Assembly (NCBI GenBank): GCA_016125085.1
Contig: WGMM01000037.1
Coordinates: forward strand, 1-50,898
DNA from: a bacterium
Lineage (GTDB): Bacteria; Planctomycetota; Planctomycetia; Isosphaerales; Isosphaeraceae
Length of the DNA stretch: 50,898 nt
Direction of reading: 5' to 3'
Of the stretch, positions 9,220 through 18,200 are shown one piece after another. The translations under genes were made by a program, and so were the position numbers. How positions within the stretch are numbered: position 1 is the stretch's first letter; each line of letters starts with the position of its first letter. The notes beneath the pieces were generated by a model that saw only the letters and a program-made list of their open reading frames with translations, did not search any database and was not told where the DNA came from.

Positions 9220-10406
9220 AATTTCCGCCTGACGAGAATCGAGAAAACCACGTAAGCGTGTGGGATGTCATCGTGATCGGTGCCGGCGTGGCGGGCAGCG
9301 TGCTCTCGCGCGAGCTGGCCCGCGAAGGCCTTCGCACGCTGCTCGTCGAGAGCAAGCCGTTCCCCCGGCCCAAAGTCTGCGGCTCATGTTTCAATGGCCT
9401 GGCGCTTTCCGTGTTCGAACAGACTGGCTTGATGCATGCGGTTCACGCCGCCGGGGCCGTGCCGCTTGCGCGGTTCGAGGCGATGCGCCGCGGCCGGATT
9501 CTGAAAGTGCCGATCTTCGAAGGGCTGGCCGTCTCACGCACGGCAATCGATGAAAACCTTGCCCGGGCCGCTGTCGAGTCAGGCGTGACGTTTCGGGACG
9601 GAACGACGGCCGTCGTCGCTTCTTCGCGGCCCGAGACTTCATTTCGCGAAGTGCGGCTGCACACGCGCGAAGGCGTTCGCACCGTCGCGGCGAAGGTCGT
9701 GATCGTCGCCGCCGGCCTGGGGCGTACCTGTTTCGAGGCTGATTCCGTGCATCGCAGCCGGTTCGCGAAGCATGCCAGGATCGGCGCCGGTTGCATTTTG
9801 GCTGAAGCCCCCGCAAGCTTCCGCCCCGGTGTCATCCATATGGCCATCGGCCGCTCCGGCTATCTGGGCCTGGTGCGTGTCGAACATGGTCTATTGAATG
9901 TGGCCGGGGCGTTCGCGCCAGACTTCGTCAAGTTGCACGGGTCGCCCGGCGCGGCTGCCGTCGAAGTGCTGAGGGAATCAGGCTTTGCGAATATCCCTGG
10001 CCTTGCGGATGGCAAATGGTCCGGCACGCCGCCCTTGACCCGCCGCACGCGGCCGCTGGCGGACGACCGTGTCTTTCTCGTCGGCGACGCGGCCGGCTAT
10101 GTCGAGCCCTTCACGGGTGAAGGCATGGGCTGGGCGCTGGCATCGGCGATGGCCCTGAAGCCGATCGTATTGCGTGCCGCCGAATGCTGGAACCCGCAAC
10201 TCTCCGCTCAGTGGGAAAGCACTTACGAACGCATCGTGGGCCGGCGGCAGGGAATCTGCCGGATTCTGGCCGCGATCCTGAACCGGCCGGCTCTTTCGTC
10301 CATGGTATTCCGGGTTGCCCGCGTCGCACCGGCTTTGACAACTCGTATCGTGCGGCGCATCGACGCCCCGTCGCCGCCAGTTCCGGAAAGCATGATCGCC
10401 ACATGA
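9216..10406 (+). CDS. FAD-dependent oxidoreductase (geranylgeranyl reductase/hydroxylase-like)
   Basis: A 396-residue flavoprotein of the PHBH/geranylgeranyl-reductase superfamily. The N-terminal FAD motif is DVIVIGAGVAGSVLSREL, followed by the PRPKVCG segment typical of GGR-like and halogenase-like enzymes. The second FAD motif is DRVFLVGDAAGYVEPFTGEG near residue 290. The start is set at 9216, where ATG overlaps the upstream TGA (ATGA); its own stop overlaps the following ATG in the same way at 10403. Such overlaps indicate translational coupling. In the operon it probably hydroxylates, oxidises or reduces the product of the downstream polyketide synthase. Reaction type cannot be settled from motifs. 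Confidence 0.82.
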   Translation: MKFPPDENRENHVSVWDVIVIGAGVAGSVLSRELAREGLRTLLVESKPFPRPKVCGSCFNGLALSVFEQTGLMHAVHAAGAVPLARFEAMRRGRILKVPIFEGLAVSRTAIDENLARAAVESGVTFRDGTTAVVASSRPETSFREVRLHTREGVRTVAAKVVIVAAGLGRTCFEADSVHRSRFAKHARIGAGCILAEAPASFRPGVIHMAIGRSGYLGLVRVEHGLLNVAGAFAPDFVKLHGSPGAAAVEVLRESGFANIPGLADGKWSGTPPLTRRTRPLADDRVFLVGDAAGYVEPFTGEGMGWALASAMALKPIVLRAAECWNPQLSAQWESTYERIVGRRQGICRILAAILNRPALSSMVFRVARVAPALTTRIVRRIDAPSPPVPESMIAT

Positions 10407-11479
10407 AAATCGTCGCCATGGGTACATCCGTGCCCGACCATTCCATCGAACAATCCGATTCGCTGGAAATCATGCGGTCTCGAACGCAAGTCACCCGCCA
10501 GGTCGAGCGCCTTTCGAATGCCATTTATCAGCACTCCGGCGTCGCCACCCGCCACAGCGTCATTCTGGAACGCTCGTCGGGCGACCATGACGACCGACAA
10601 TCGTTCTTCCAGTACGACGACCCCGGAACCCTTGACCGGATGAGGCTTTACGAGCAGGAATCCGTGCCGCTGGCCCTGAATGCCTGCAGAAAAGCCCTGG
10701 ACGCTTCGGGTCTGGACCCGGCCAGGATCAGCCAGGTGGTGACGGTCTCGTGCACCGGCTTTTTCGCCCCGAGTCTGGATCTCGCCCTGATCGACCGGCT
10801 CGGGATCCCGCTCACGGTCGGCCGCACGCATATCGGCTTCATGGGGTGTCATGGCCTGTTCAATGGCCTGCGCGTGGCGAACGCATTCACGCATGCGGAT
10901 CCGGAGGCCGTCGTGCTCGTCTGTGCCGTCGAACTGTGCAGCCTGCACCATCAATACGAATGGACGACCGACAAGATGGTGGCCAACGCCCTGTTCGCCG
11001 ACGGTGCCGCAGCCATCGTGGGTGTCGCCGACGATCGAGCGATCCCGGCCGTCGATCCGCTGCGTCTTGTGGCCAATGGCTCGACGATCTTCGCCGGCTC
11101 GGAATTCGCCATGTCATGGAAAATCGGCGACCACGGCTTCGAAATGACGCTCTCACCCGAAACGCCCCGGCTGATTCATGAGAATCTTCGCCCCTGGCTG
11201 GAAGCGTGGCTGGCGAAGCAGGGGCTTACGGTCGATCAGGTCGGCTCGTGGGCCGTGCATCCTGGCGGCCCGCGCATTCTACAGGCTTTCGCCGAAGCGA
11301 TGGGGCTGCCGATCGAAGCACTGGATGCCTCTTACCACGTGCTGAACCGCTATGGCAACATGTCGTCGCCCACGGTCGCCTTCGTTCTGGAAAGGCTGCG
11401 TTCCACGGGTGCGCCCTTGCCCTGCGTGGCCGTCGGCTTCGGCCCCGGCCTGACGACGGAAGCCGCCTTGCTGCGCTGA
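10403..11479 (+). CDS. Type III polyketide synthase (chalcone/alkylresorcinol synthase-like)
   Basis: A 358-residue type III PKS, a homodimeric ketosynthase that extends acyl-CoA starters with malonyl-CoA and cyclises the product. The triad is visible: C149 in GFMGCHG, H286 in AVHPGGPRIL and N319 in RYGNMSSPT. The spacings (137 and 33) are close to chalcone synthase. The C-terminal GFGPGLTTEAALL is the typical cyclisation/CoA-site loop. It overlaps the flavoprotein gene by ATGA and ends the operon. Bacterial relatives make alkylresorcinols, alkylpyrones or tetrahydroxynaphthalene; starter and ring type are unknown here. An unusual palindromic region begins directly after the stop. Confidence 0.92.
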   Translation: MKIVAMGTSVPDHSIEQSDSLEIMRSRTQVTRQVERLSNAIYQHSGVATRHSVILERSSGDHDDRQSFFQYDDPGTLDRMRLYEQESVPLALNACRKALDASGLDPARISQVVTVSCTGFFAPSLDLALIDRLGIPLTVGRTHIGFMGCHGLFNGLRVANAFTHADPEAVVLVCAVELCSLHHQYEWTTDKMVANALFADGAAAIVGVADDRAIPAVDPLRLVANGSTIFAGSEFAMSWKIGDHGFEMTLSPETPRLIHENLRPWLEAWLAKQGLTVDQVGSWAVHPGGPRILQAFAEAMGLPIEALDASYHVLNRYGNMSSPTVAFVLERLRSTGAPLPCVAVGFGPGLTTEAALLR

Positions 11480-11564
11480 TGGGTGTGCCACAATTTTCCG
11501 GGAGATTTGGCGGAGACAGGCAGCTTGCAGAGAATGCCGAGCTTGCGGTGCATGCTCTTCTTCT

Positions 11565-11790
11565 GCCCTGAAGGGGCATTCGGAATCCAGCCCCGGGTGA
11601 AGCGAAGCGGAACCCGGGGTATCGGGAAAAAATCGAACCTCGATGTGAAGGATTACCATTCGCGGGCCGGGACCACTGTCCCGGCCCGCGAATGGTATTT
11701 TATGAGGAAAATCGGGCGTTCGATCCGATTCGGTACCCGGGGCGTCGCTGCGCTTTGCCCCGGGCTATGTTCCGAATGCCCTTTCAGGGC
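11565..11790. repeat. Large imperfect palindrome made of two inverted intergenic repeats
   Basis: The unit at 11565-11626 (GCCCTGAAGGGGCATTCGGA onward, with a CCCGGGG...CCCCGGG-type core around AAGCGAAGCGG) recurs in inverted orientation at 11732-11790 (core CCCGGGGCGTCGCTGCG onward, ending TTTCAGGGC). The two arms are similar but not identical and flank the perfect hairpin at 11654-11697, so the whole region folds about one centre. Each unit is itself a small hairpin. It resembles REP/MITE-like palindromic elements found between planctomycete genes; no transposase accompanies it. Confidence 0.7.
11654..11697. terminator. Perfect 20-bp hairpin at the palindrome centre
   Basis: The arm TACCATTCGCGGGCCGGGAC (11654-11673) is followed by the loop CACT and its exact reverse complement (11678-11697), then TTTTAT on the plus side. 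It lies 175 bases after the PKS stop. It would work as a strong terminator for the operon and may also be the core of the larger palindromic element. Confidence 0.65.
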
Positions 11791-12145
11791 AAGACGTTCA
11801 GTCGCGAAGTCCAATTAGGACGATCGAGCCCAAAGCGTCATCGCTTGGGAAAGAAACCGAAATTATGGGTTCGTACAAGAAAATATGGGCACACCCTGCG
11901 CTGATCGACGGCCGGCGTTCGGCAGTGATTCCATCTGCCCGATCGATCCTCGCCAGGGTTCGAAATCCGCTCAGGGAATTGCAATTTCACGTTCGATCTT
12001 CCATTGGCTCGCGCCGGCCGAATCGAATAAATCGGGTGCTGGCGTCGTCCAAAGCTCAGTACGGAAGAGGTGCTCGTCGAAAGACGCGACTGCCGCAACG
12101 TCGTACGAGCGATTCGGAACACCTGTCGCTAAAGGGCAAAAGACA

Positions 12146-12976
12146 ATGATCATCCGGCCAAAAATCGTGGCGTGTGCCATGATCATCGTGTGTGCCTTCG
12201 CGGCTGCCGTGATGGCTCAGGGGCGTTCTTCGGCCGGAAAGAGGCTGGTGCTCGTCGAACTCTTTACGTCGCAGGGGTGCGATATGTGCCCGGAGGCCGA
12301 GAAGAACCTGGGGGCGATCGGCGACGGGAACAGGGGCGTCGCGCCGGTGGCCCTGCATGTCGATTATTTCGACCGGCCCTGGAAGGATCCGTTCTCGGCC
12401 AGGCTCCACAGCGAGCGGCAGATGTCCTATCACAACACCTACAAAGGGCCGAAAGACCCGAGCCTGGGCCTGTATTATACGCCGATGATGATGGTGGACG
12501 GCCTGACGCACGTCAACGGCCGCGACCCGGCCAGGCTCAAGGCCGCCGTGGCCGCCGCCCGCCAGAAACCGCCCGGAGTGTCGATTCGCACGAAACTCGT
12601 TACGGCCGCCGACGCCCGCAAGGCCGTGCTGACGTTGACCGTCGAGCCGATTTCGGACCGGCTCAAGGGCCGTGAACAGCTTGTTTGTGCCATTCTGCGC
12701 GAAGATCAGGTCTCGACGGATGTGAAGTCAGGCGAGAACGCCAGAAAAACGCTCACAAACCGGTTCCCCACGCGGAAGTTGCAATTCGAAACCGTCAAGC
12801 TCGAGCCGAAAAAGCCGCGTGACGTGGCGTTCGATTTCACGATCGACCCGGCATGGAACGCCACGAACCTCGCCATCGTCGTCTTCGTGCAGGACGCCGC
12901 GACCGGCGAAGTCCATCAATCGGCCGTCGTCGACTTTCGGAAAACCAACTCCGAGCCGGCGAAAGCCGGGCCTTGA
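12146..12976 (+). CDS. DUF1223 family thioredoxin-fold secreted protein
   Basis: A 276-residue protein with a signal peptide (hydrophobic about residues 8-23, cleavage after VMAQ or nearby). It matches the DUF1223 family, which has a thioredoxin-like fold: VLVELFTSQGCDMCPEAEK with a CDMC CxxC-type site near residue 47, then ALHVDYFDRPWKDPFS, then YYTPMMMVDG as the cis-Pro-containing segment. Length fits the family. The function of DUF1223 proteins is not established; the CxxC suggests extracytoplasmic redox activity. The ATG at 12146 is chosen because it begins the signal peptide. The gene stands alone. Confidence 0.82.
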   Translation: MIIRPKIVACAMIIVCAFAAAVMAQGRSSAGKRLVLVELFTSQGCDMCPEAEKNLGAIGDGNRGVAPVALHVDYFDRPWKDPFSARLHSERQMSYHNTYKGPKDPSLGLYYTPMMMVDGLTHVNGRDPARLKAAVAAARQKPPGVSIRTKLVTAADARKAVLTLTVEPISDRLKGREQLVCAILREDQVSTDVKSGENARKTLTNRFPTRKLQFETVKLEPKKPRDVAFDFTIDPAWNATNLAIVVFVQDAATGEVHQSAVVDFRKTNSEPAKAGP

Positions 12977-13121
12977 GTCCTGGATCGAACGTCAGGAATC
13001 CGGACGGCCCTATCGGTTTATCGGGCGGCGCGTTAATATCATGCTTCATGATCGGTCTTGATCCGTACGACCGGCGCATTGCCTTGAAAAAATGCCGGGT
13101 GCGCCCTGGGAGATGCCGTCC

Positions 13122-13367
13122 ATGTCGCTCGAAGAACTGCGCCGGTTTCTGCTTTACTGCACCATCATCGACTACGCCCTTCTGGGCTGGTGGTTCATCG
13201 TGTTCGTGAAATTCCGCCACGAGCTTTACGAATTTCACCGCCGATGGTTCGACATCCCGCACGACATGTTCGACCGGATCCATTACAACCTCATGGGCCT
13301 GTTCAAGATCGGCATCTTTTTGTTCAATCTCTGCCCGCTGATCGCGCTGTATCTCATGGGCAAATGA
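13122..13367 (+). CDS. Small two-helix membrane protein (DUF6868-like)
   Basis: An 81-residue protein with two hydrophobic segments, LLYCTIIDYALLGWWFIVFV and, after a charged loop rich in His, Arg and Asp, GLFKIGIFLFNLCPLIALYL. The loop pattern (HxLYxFHRRWFDIP, FDxIHYNLMGLFKIGI) matches a family of small bacterial inner-membrane proteins of unknown role that I recognise as DUF6868. The ATG at 13122 is preferred over upstream ATGs at 13092 and 13113 because GGAG lies 9 bases before it and the family begins with a short acidic stretch. It is followed closely by a small zinc-ribbon-like gene. Confidence 0.75.
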   Translation: MSLEELRRFLLYCTIIDYALLGWWFIVFVKFRHELYEFHRRWFDIPHDMFDRIHYNLMGLFKIGIFLFNLCPLIALYLMGK

Positions 13368-13383
13368 AACCGCCGGGGCGAAG

Positions 13384-13614
13384 ATGTCAGCGGACCGGTC
13401 CGTAACTTTCACCGACGAAGAGTTGCAGGCGGCCGAGCGGCGAGCCCCCGGCTGGCGTGTGCGCTGCCGCAAATGCGGCTTCGAAATGCCTTATGGCATC
13501 TGGGGCATACGGCTGCTGGCAGCCTCCCGCGGCAAGTTCATCCTGGGCCGATGTCTCCGCTGCCGACATCTCGGCTGCATGGCGGTCGAACGAAGCTCGC
13601 CTGGGAAGAAGTGA
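13384..13614 (+). CDS. Small zinc-ribbon-like protein, function unknown
   Basis: A 76-residue basic protein with two CxxC pairs, CRKC near residue 28 and CLRC near residue 57, the spacing expected for a zinc ribbon. Between them lies a hydrophobic/aromatic segment (GIWGIRLLAAS). It starts 17 bases after the preceding small membrane-protein gene, so the two may be co-transcribed. I recognise no named family. The CxxC pairs support its being real, but no partner or substrate is evident. Confidence 0.6.
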   Translation: MSADRSVTFTDEELQAAERRAPGWRVRCRKCGFEMPYGIWGIRLLAASRGKFILGRCLRCRHLGCMAVERSSPGKK

Positions 13615-13670
13615 CAGGATCGGCCGAATGCATTTCGAGATATTGAAACCACCAATCGAGCGAATCCGAC

Positions 13671-14135
13671 ATGATCGAGCCCCCTTCCATCGTGCATCTT
13701 GCCCCCCGCCCGGCCGCCGTGATCCGTTTCACGATCCCGCGCAACGAAATATCAGCAGTCATGGGCCCGGCGATCGGCGAATTGATCGCGTGCCTCACAG
13801 GGCAGGGACTTATGCCCGCCGGACCGGTCTATTCGCATCACTTCCGGCTCGATCCTGAGGTATTCGATTTCGAAGTCGGCGTGCCTGTCACGGGCGATTT
13901 CGAACCTGAGGGCCGGGTTCTGGCCGGTTCGACACCGTCCGGAAAAGCCGCGATGACGACCCTGCATGGATCTTACGAAGGCCTGCCCGAAGGCTGGGGC
14001 GAGTTTCATCAGCGGATTTTGAGCGCCGGGATGCCGCTGGCCGGCAACTTCTGGGAATGTTACGCTGCAGGTCCGGAATCGGGCGAAGATCCGGCGCAAT
14101 GGCGAACGGAGTTGTATATGGCGCTTGAGGGTTAG
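13671..14135 (+). CDS. GyrI-like/effector-binding domain protein
   Basis: A 154-residue stand-alone GyrI-like (AraC effector-binding) domain. The pattern PAAVIRFTIPRNEISAVMG, then GPVYSHHFRLDPEVFDFEVGVPV, then LAGSTPSGKAAMTTLHGSYEGLPEGW follows the strand-helix repeats of this small-molecule-binding fold, with the acidic pocket residue supplied by ELYMALE at the end. No DNA-binding domain is attached, so it is not itself a transcription factor. Free-standing members bind drugs or lipophilic compounds, or act as hydrolases; which applies here is unknown. It is convergent with the next gene. Confidence 0.72.
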   Translation: MIEPPSIVHLAPRPAAVIRFTIPRNEISAVMGPAIGELIACLTGQGLMPAGPVYSHHFRLDPEVFDFEVGVPVTGDFEPEGRVLAGSTPSGKAAMTTLHGSYEGLPEGWGEFHQRILSAGMPLAGNFWECYAAGPESGEDPAQWRTELYMALEG

Positions 14136-14229
14136 ATTTCGCTTTTCGATGAAATACGAATCACCTGCAAGTCGTCGGTGAATGCATGCTGGAGTTCGTT
14201 AGCAGGCAATCCGATCCGGCGTCGATTTG

Positions 14230-14658
14230 TCAGGCTTCGGGTTTTCCCTCCCATTGCGACTTCAGGTCCGTAAAGCGTTTCGCGATGCGGTGTGACGGAT
14301 CTTTTAACCAGGGAACAGTGACGCGGAAATCCTCGAAAGGCAGCGGGATTTTCAATTCCCGATCGATGGAGACGAACCGGTCCACGACGAATTCGGCGAT
14401 CCGGATTTGATCCGCTTGGGGGAATTTTCTTCCGAATTCCTTGTAGAACGGAATCGAGACGGCTCCTTCGCCAGTGTCGAGACGTCTGTGGCATTCGTAG
14501 TATTCTTCTTCACGGTCGACGCAAAAGGCCCAGTTTTCGTGATAGACTTTGAGCATCGTTTCCAGGTCACGCGGCGTTCCGGCGTACATGAGCGGCCGCA
14601 AATAAATGTGCAGAATGAATTCCCGCAAATGGCGTTCGATCTCTTCCCCTGATTTCAT
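14230..14658 (-). CDS. Hypothetical protein
   Basis: A 142-residue soluble acidic protein that I do not recognise. The ATG at 14658 is preferred because AGGAAGG lies about 9 bases upstream. The sequence is rich in charged and aromatic residues (EEEYYECHRRLD, YKEFGRKFPQADQIR) and looks mostly helical, with no signal peptide, membrane span or catalytic motif. It precedes no obvious partner; the DUF1801 gene upstream on the same strand is 71 bases away, so the two may share a transcript. Good codon structure and a clear ribosome site support that it is expressed. Confidence 0.6.
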   Translation of the reverse strand: MKSGEEIERHLREFILHIYLRPLMYAGTPRDLETMLKVYHENWAFCVDREEEYYECHRRLDTGEGAVSIPFYKEFGRKFPQADQIRIAEFVVDRFVSIDRELKIPLPFEDFRVTVPWLKDPSHRIAKRFTDLKSQWEGKPEA

Positions 14659-14729
14659 CGCAGCGCCTTCCTGATGAATCCCGCGATCGAGGCTTCCGGC
14701 TTTGAATCGAGCCGTCACGCCGTCACGCT

Positions 14730-15164
14730 TCAGACTTCCTCGCCTTTGACGGTCTTCGGCTTTCTGCGATTCGCCCATGTCGATTCGATCATGGTTTCCA
14801 GCACTGCGATATCGATATCGGTCAGTCTGTTGACGTACAGACACCCTTTACCCGTTTTGTATTTGCCGAGTGTCTTCAGCGTTTCGGCATATTTCGCGAT
14901 ATTGCAATCCAGATACAACGAATGGTTCGCCTTGCGAGGCGAGAAGCCGCAGACCATCCATTCCAGCTCACGGCCCGAGGCGTATTTCAAGTGGCATTTG
15001 CCGAAACCGATGATCGAAGGCCCCCACATCACGGGCTTTTCGCCCGTCACTTTTTCGAAAAGGTCGCAGATCGTGTGGCCGTCGCGGCGGCGGGTTTCGT
15101 CGGGCACGGCGTCGATGAAGGCGCGGACGTCGGCTTCCGTCGGCTTCGTTTTCAATTCGGCCAT
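14730..15164 (-). CDS. DUF1801 domain protein (YdhG-like)
   Basis: A 144-residue protein matching the DUF1801/YdhG fold. It begins TKPTEADVRAFIDAVPDETRRRD, followed by DLFEKVTGEKPVMWGPSIIGFGKCHLKY, then CGFSPRKANHSLYL and, near the end, GKGCLYVNRLTDIDIAVLETMI. These are the usual conserved blocks of the family. Members are small cytosolic proteins of unclear function, sometimes annotated as iron-chaperone-like. Length fits. No operon partner points to a role. Confidence 0.82.
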   Translation of the reverse strand: MAELKTKPTEADVRAFIDAVPDETRRRDGHTICDLFEKVTGEKPVMWGPSIIGFGKCHLKYASGRELEWMVCGFSPRKANHSLYLDCNIAKYAETLKTLGKYKTGKGCLYVNRLTDIDIAVLETMIESTWANRRKPKTVKGEEV

Positions 15165-15268
15165 CGATGGATGCTCCCGGGCATAAGATTCGCCGGTCGG
15201 GCATTTCCGAAATTGCCGCGGCGATGACGATTCGAAGATGGCGGATCAGGACGGATCGAAGAAGAGAC

Positions 15269-18200
15269 TTACGTAATGATATTACGTGGTTTGGGCCTGT
15301 TCCAGTGGGCTCTCAGGTCAGGTTTCAGGCCCGAGGCCATGGCCAGGATTTCCACGGGGTGGTGCGACCGCTTGGTCAGCCCCTGCTCCATCTGCATCCG
15401 GCAGCTCAGGCATTCGGTCATGCCGACTTCGATATCGGGGCCTTTGAGGCGAGAACGGAGTCGATAGCCGATCCGCAGGCTTTTGCGGAAATTCGACCGG
15501 GCGAAGCCGAAGGGCCCCGCGATGCCCGAACAGCCCTGATCGATGAATTCGACGGAAACGCCCGGCACTTTTCTCACCAGGTCGAAGCCCGGGTTACCGA
15601 CGTTCATCGCTCTCAAATGGCACGGCTGATGGTAGCCAATACGGCCATGAAGGGCCTGGTCGGCGGGCGGCAGCAGGCCACGCTCATTCATCCCTGCGAG
15701 GTAAGAACTTAGCTCAAGCGTATTTTCGGCGACGAGAGCGGCGTCGAGGTCGTCGGTAAGGCGCGGGTAATAGTCGCGCAGAACCATGGCCGAAGTCGGC
15801 TCGATGCAGACGATCGTGAAACCGTCGCGAACGGCGTTGCCCAGAATGCGCAAGTTCGAACGGACCAGTTCTCGGGCCCGTTCGAGATCACCGACCACGA
15901 GTGCCGGCATGCCAGAGGAACGTTGCCGCGCGGGCACATAGACATTCACTCCGGCCCATTTGAGGTATTCGACAGTGGTCTCGGCCAGTTCCTGGTCGAA
16001 GTGATTGGCCAGAATATCGAGGAATAAAGCGACGCGAGGGCCTGGCAACTGGGGCCTCGGCTTGCTCCAGCCCCTTTGTTCGGCCCGATGAATGAAGGAC
16101 CACCGGCGCACACGTGGCAGGCGGCGGTGCCGCGAAAGGCCGGTGACTTTTTCCATCAGCCAGCGCGACTGGCCGTGGCTGAGGATGGCATTGGCGATGA
16201 CCGGGAAGAAGCTGGCGAGCCGGGCGAGGGTATCGACGCGCGAAAGCCAGAAGTCCTTGGGAGCGAGGCCATAGCTTTCGACGGCGGCGGCCTTGGCCTC
16301 GATCATGAGGGCCGAGATGTCGACACCGGCCTGACATTCGGTGCGGCACATGCGGCAATGGAAGCAGGCCTCGGCGGCTTCCTTGAGCTGTTCGGAGCCC
16401 CAGAGGGTCGGGTCGATCGTGCCTGATGTGACCTGCCGAAGGAGGCCTGCCAGGGCGCGTGGCGAAGAGGCTTCGGAGCGGTCGCCGCGAAAGCTGGGGC
16501 ACATGCGGCTGGAGGGGTCGAGCGAGCGGCAGGCTCCGCAGGAATTGCAGGCGGAGGCGGTGAGCTGAGGGCCCCTGTCTTCGGGCCAGTCGAGTTCGGC
16601 TTCGAGGATCGGCAGGGACGGATAAGTGTCGATCGTCGATTCGTGCACCGGTTCGAGCAGCCTGAGGTGGGCTGACTCGGTACTCTTGACGGTCGTCGCG
16701 GCGGGAACGAGCGAGGAAGGCAACGAAAGAACACGCAGGGCGAGATCGGTGCGCGGCAGCCCGGGGAGGACCTCGGGATTGAGCACGCCAGCGACGTCGA
16801 GGGCGGCCTTGACTTCACGCCAGACGGGAATCGTGCCGGCGAACCGGCGGCTCAGCGACGAGCTGCGGATGCGGGACATCCAGGGCTCGACACCCCAGAG
16901 CGTGCCGCCCGATTTGTCGACGATATCGGCCAGACTGCCGAGCCAGCTCGCGATGGGGATGTCGGCGATCTGACGGGTGGGGTCGATGAGCGGATCGAGC
17001 ACAATGCGGCCGGTAAGAGGGGCCACTCGCACCGACACATTGAGCCTGGCGTTCTGAGTGGCGCCGGCCAGTTGCGAAAGGACGCCAGCGACGGCCTCCG
17101 GGGGCACGGTGAGCGCGTCGAAAACAGGCCTCGGCAGCGGGGCCCCATGCCGATGAGCCAGGCCCCGGCGCACCCATTTTCGCGGGTTGGAAAGTGGGTG
17201 ATCGATGTTCGATGCGGCAAGGTCCGAACGCAAGTAAACGACCTTCGAACGAAATCTCTCATGCAATTGCCGTTCGATCGATTTCAATTCGGTTTCGTCG
17301 TCGCCGCTGAATCGCAGGCACAGGGCCGCCGGAGTGGGCTCGGGAAAGAAAGCCTTGATGACGGGATTCGAATCGCTCGCGAGGGCGATCGATCGCCAGT
17401 CCAGAATCTCGGCCAGTTCGAGTCTTTCGTTCGAAATCCAATTCAGCGACTCGTCGGCGGCACGCTCCGGCAGGTCGAAACCGATCACGACCCATAAATG
17501 CAACCGGTGCAGAGGGACAGTGGCCAGAGTGGTTTCGAGAAGCAGGCCGAGCGTACCGCGTGAGCCGGCGATGACGCGCTGCGGCCGAAACACGCCCTGA
17601 TTGCGATCGATCAGCCCGGTGAGGTTCGCCAGAGCGCGGGCATGACGGTCCAGATCATCGGCCGGAGGACCGTTCGACCCGTGCCAGTGGGCGACCCTGT
17701 AAAGCCCGCGCTGGGAATCGCTCAGGGCATCATCGGATTCGGCCACGTCCAGAGGGATATTCGTGAGCGTTTCGACGGAGCCATCGCTCAGGGCCAGCCG
17801 GGCCGCCTTGATCGAACGCCAGTGACCGGATTCGGCTGGCACCGAGGCAAGATCGAGCCCGCTGAGCCAGCCGCCAATCGTGAATTCGTCGGCTTCCGCC
17901 GTCAGGCCCTGCAGCCTGCGCCCCTGCTGGGCCAGGGTTTCGCGGACTTCGCGAACGGTGATCCCGGCTTCGACCGTGACGAAATCGGGCCCCGGTTCGA
18001 TGACCCTGCGGAGGTGGCGGGAACAGTCGAGCACGATGCCCCGGCCGAGGCAACCGGCGGTGACACCCAGGCCCGCGCCTCGCGGATGAACCGCGATACC
18101 GTGTTCGGCGGCATAGGAAAGGACGGCCAGAACGTCCGTGGAGTCGCGGGGGGCGATCAGAACAAGGGGCTGCCGTTCCCAGACTCCAGCATCCGTGGAA

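Larger units (their letters stand above)
11480..12145. other. Intergenic region with palindromic element
   Basis: A 666-base gap between the PKS and the DUF1223 gene. The first 310 bases hold the palindromic structure listed separately (11565-11790). The rest (about 11810-12145) shows a small bulged hairpin near 11830-11850 (CCCAAAGCG/CGCTTGGG) and no gene I can support; the DUF1223 promoter should lie near its end. Confidence 0.5.
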
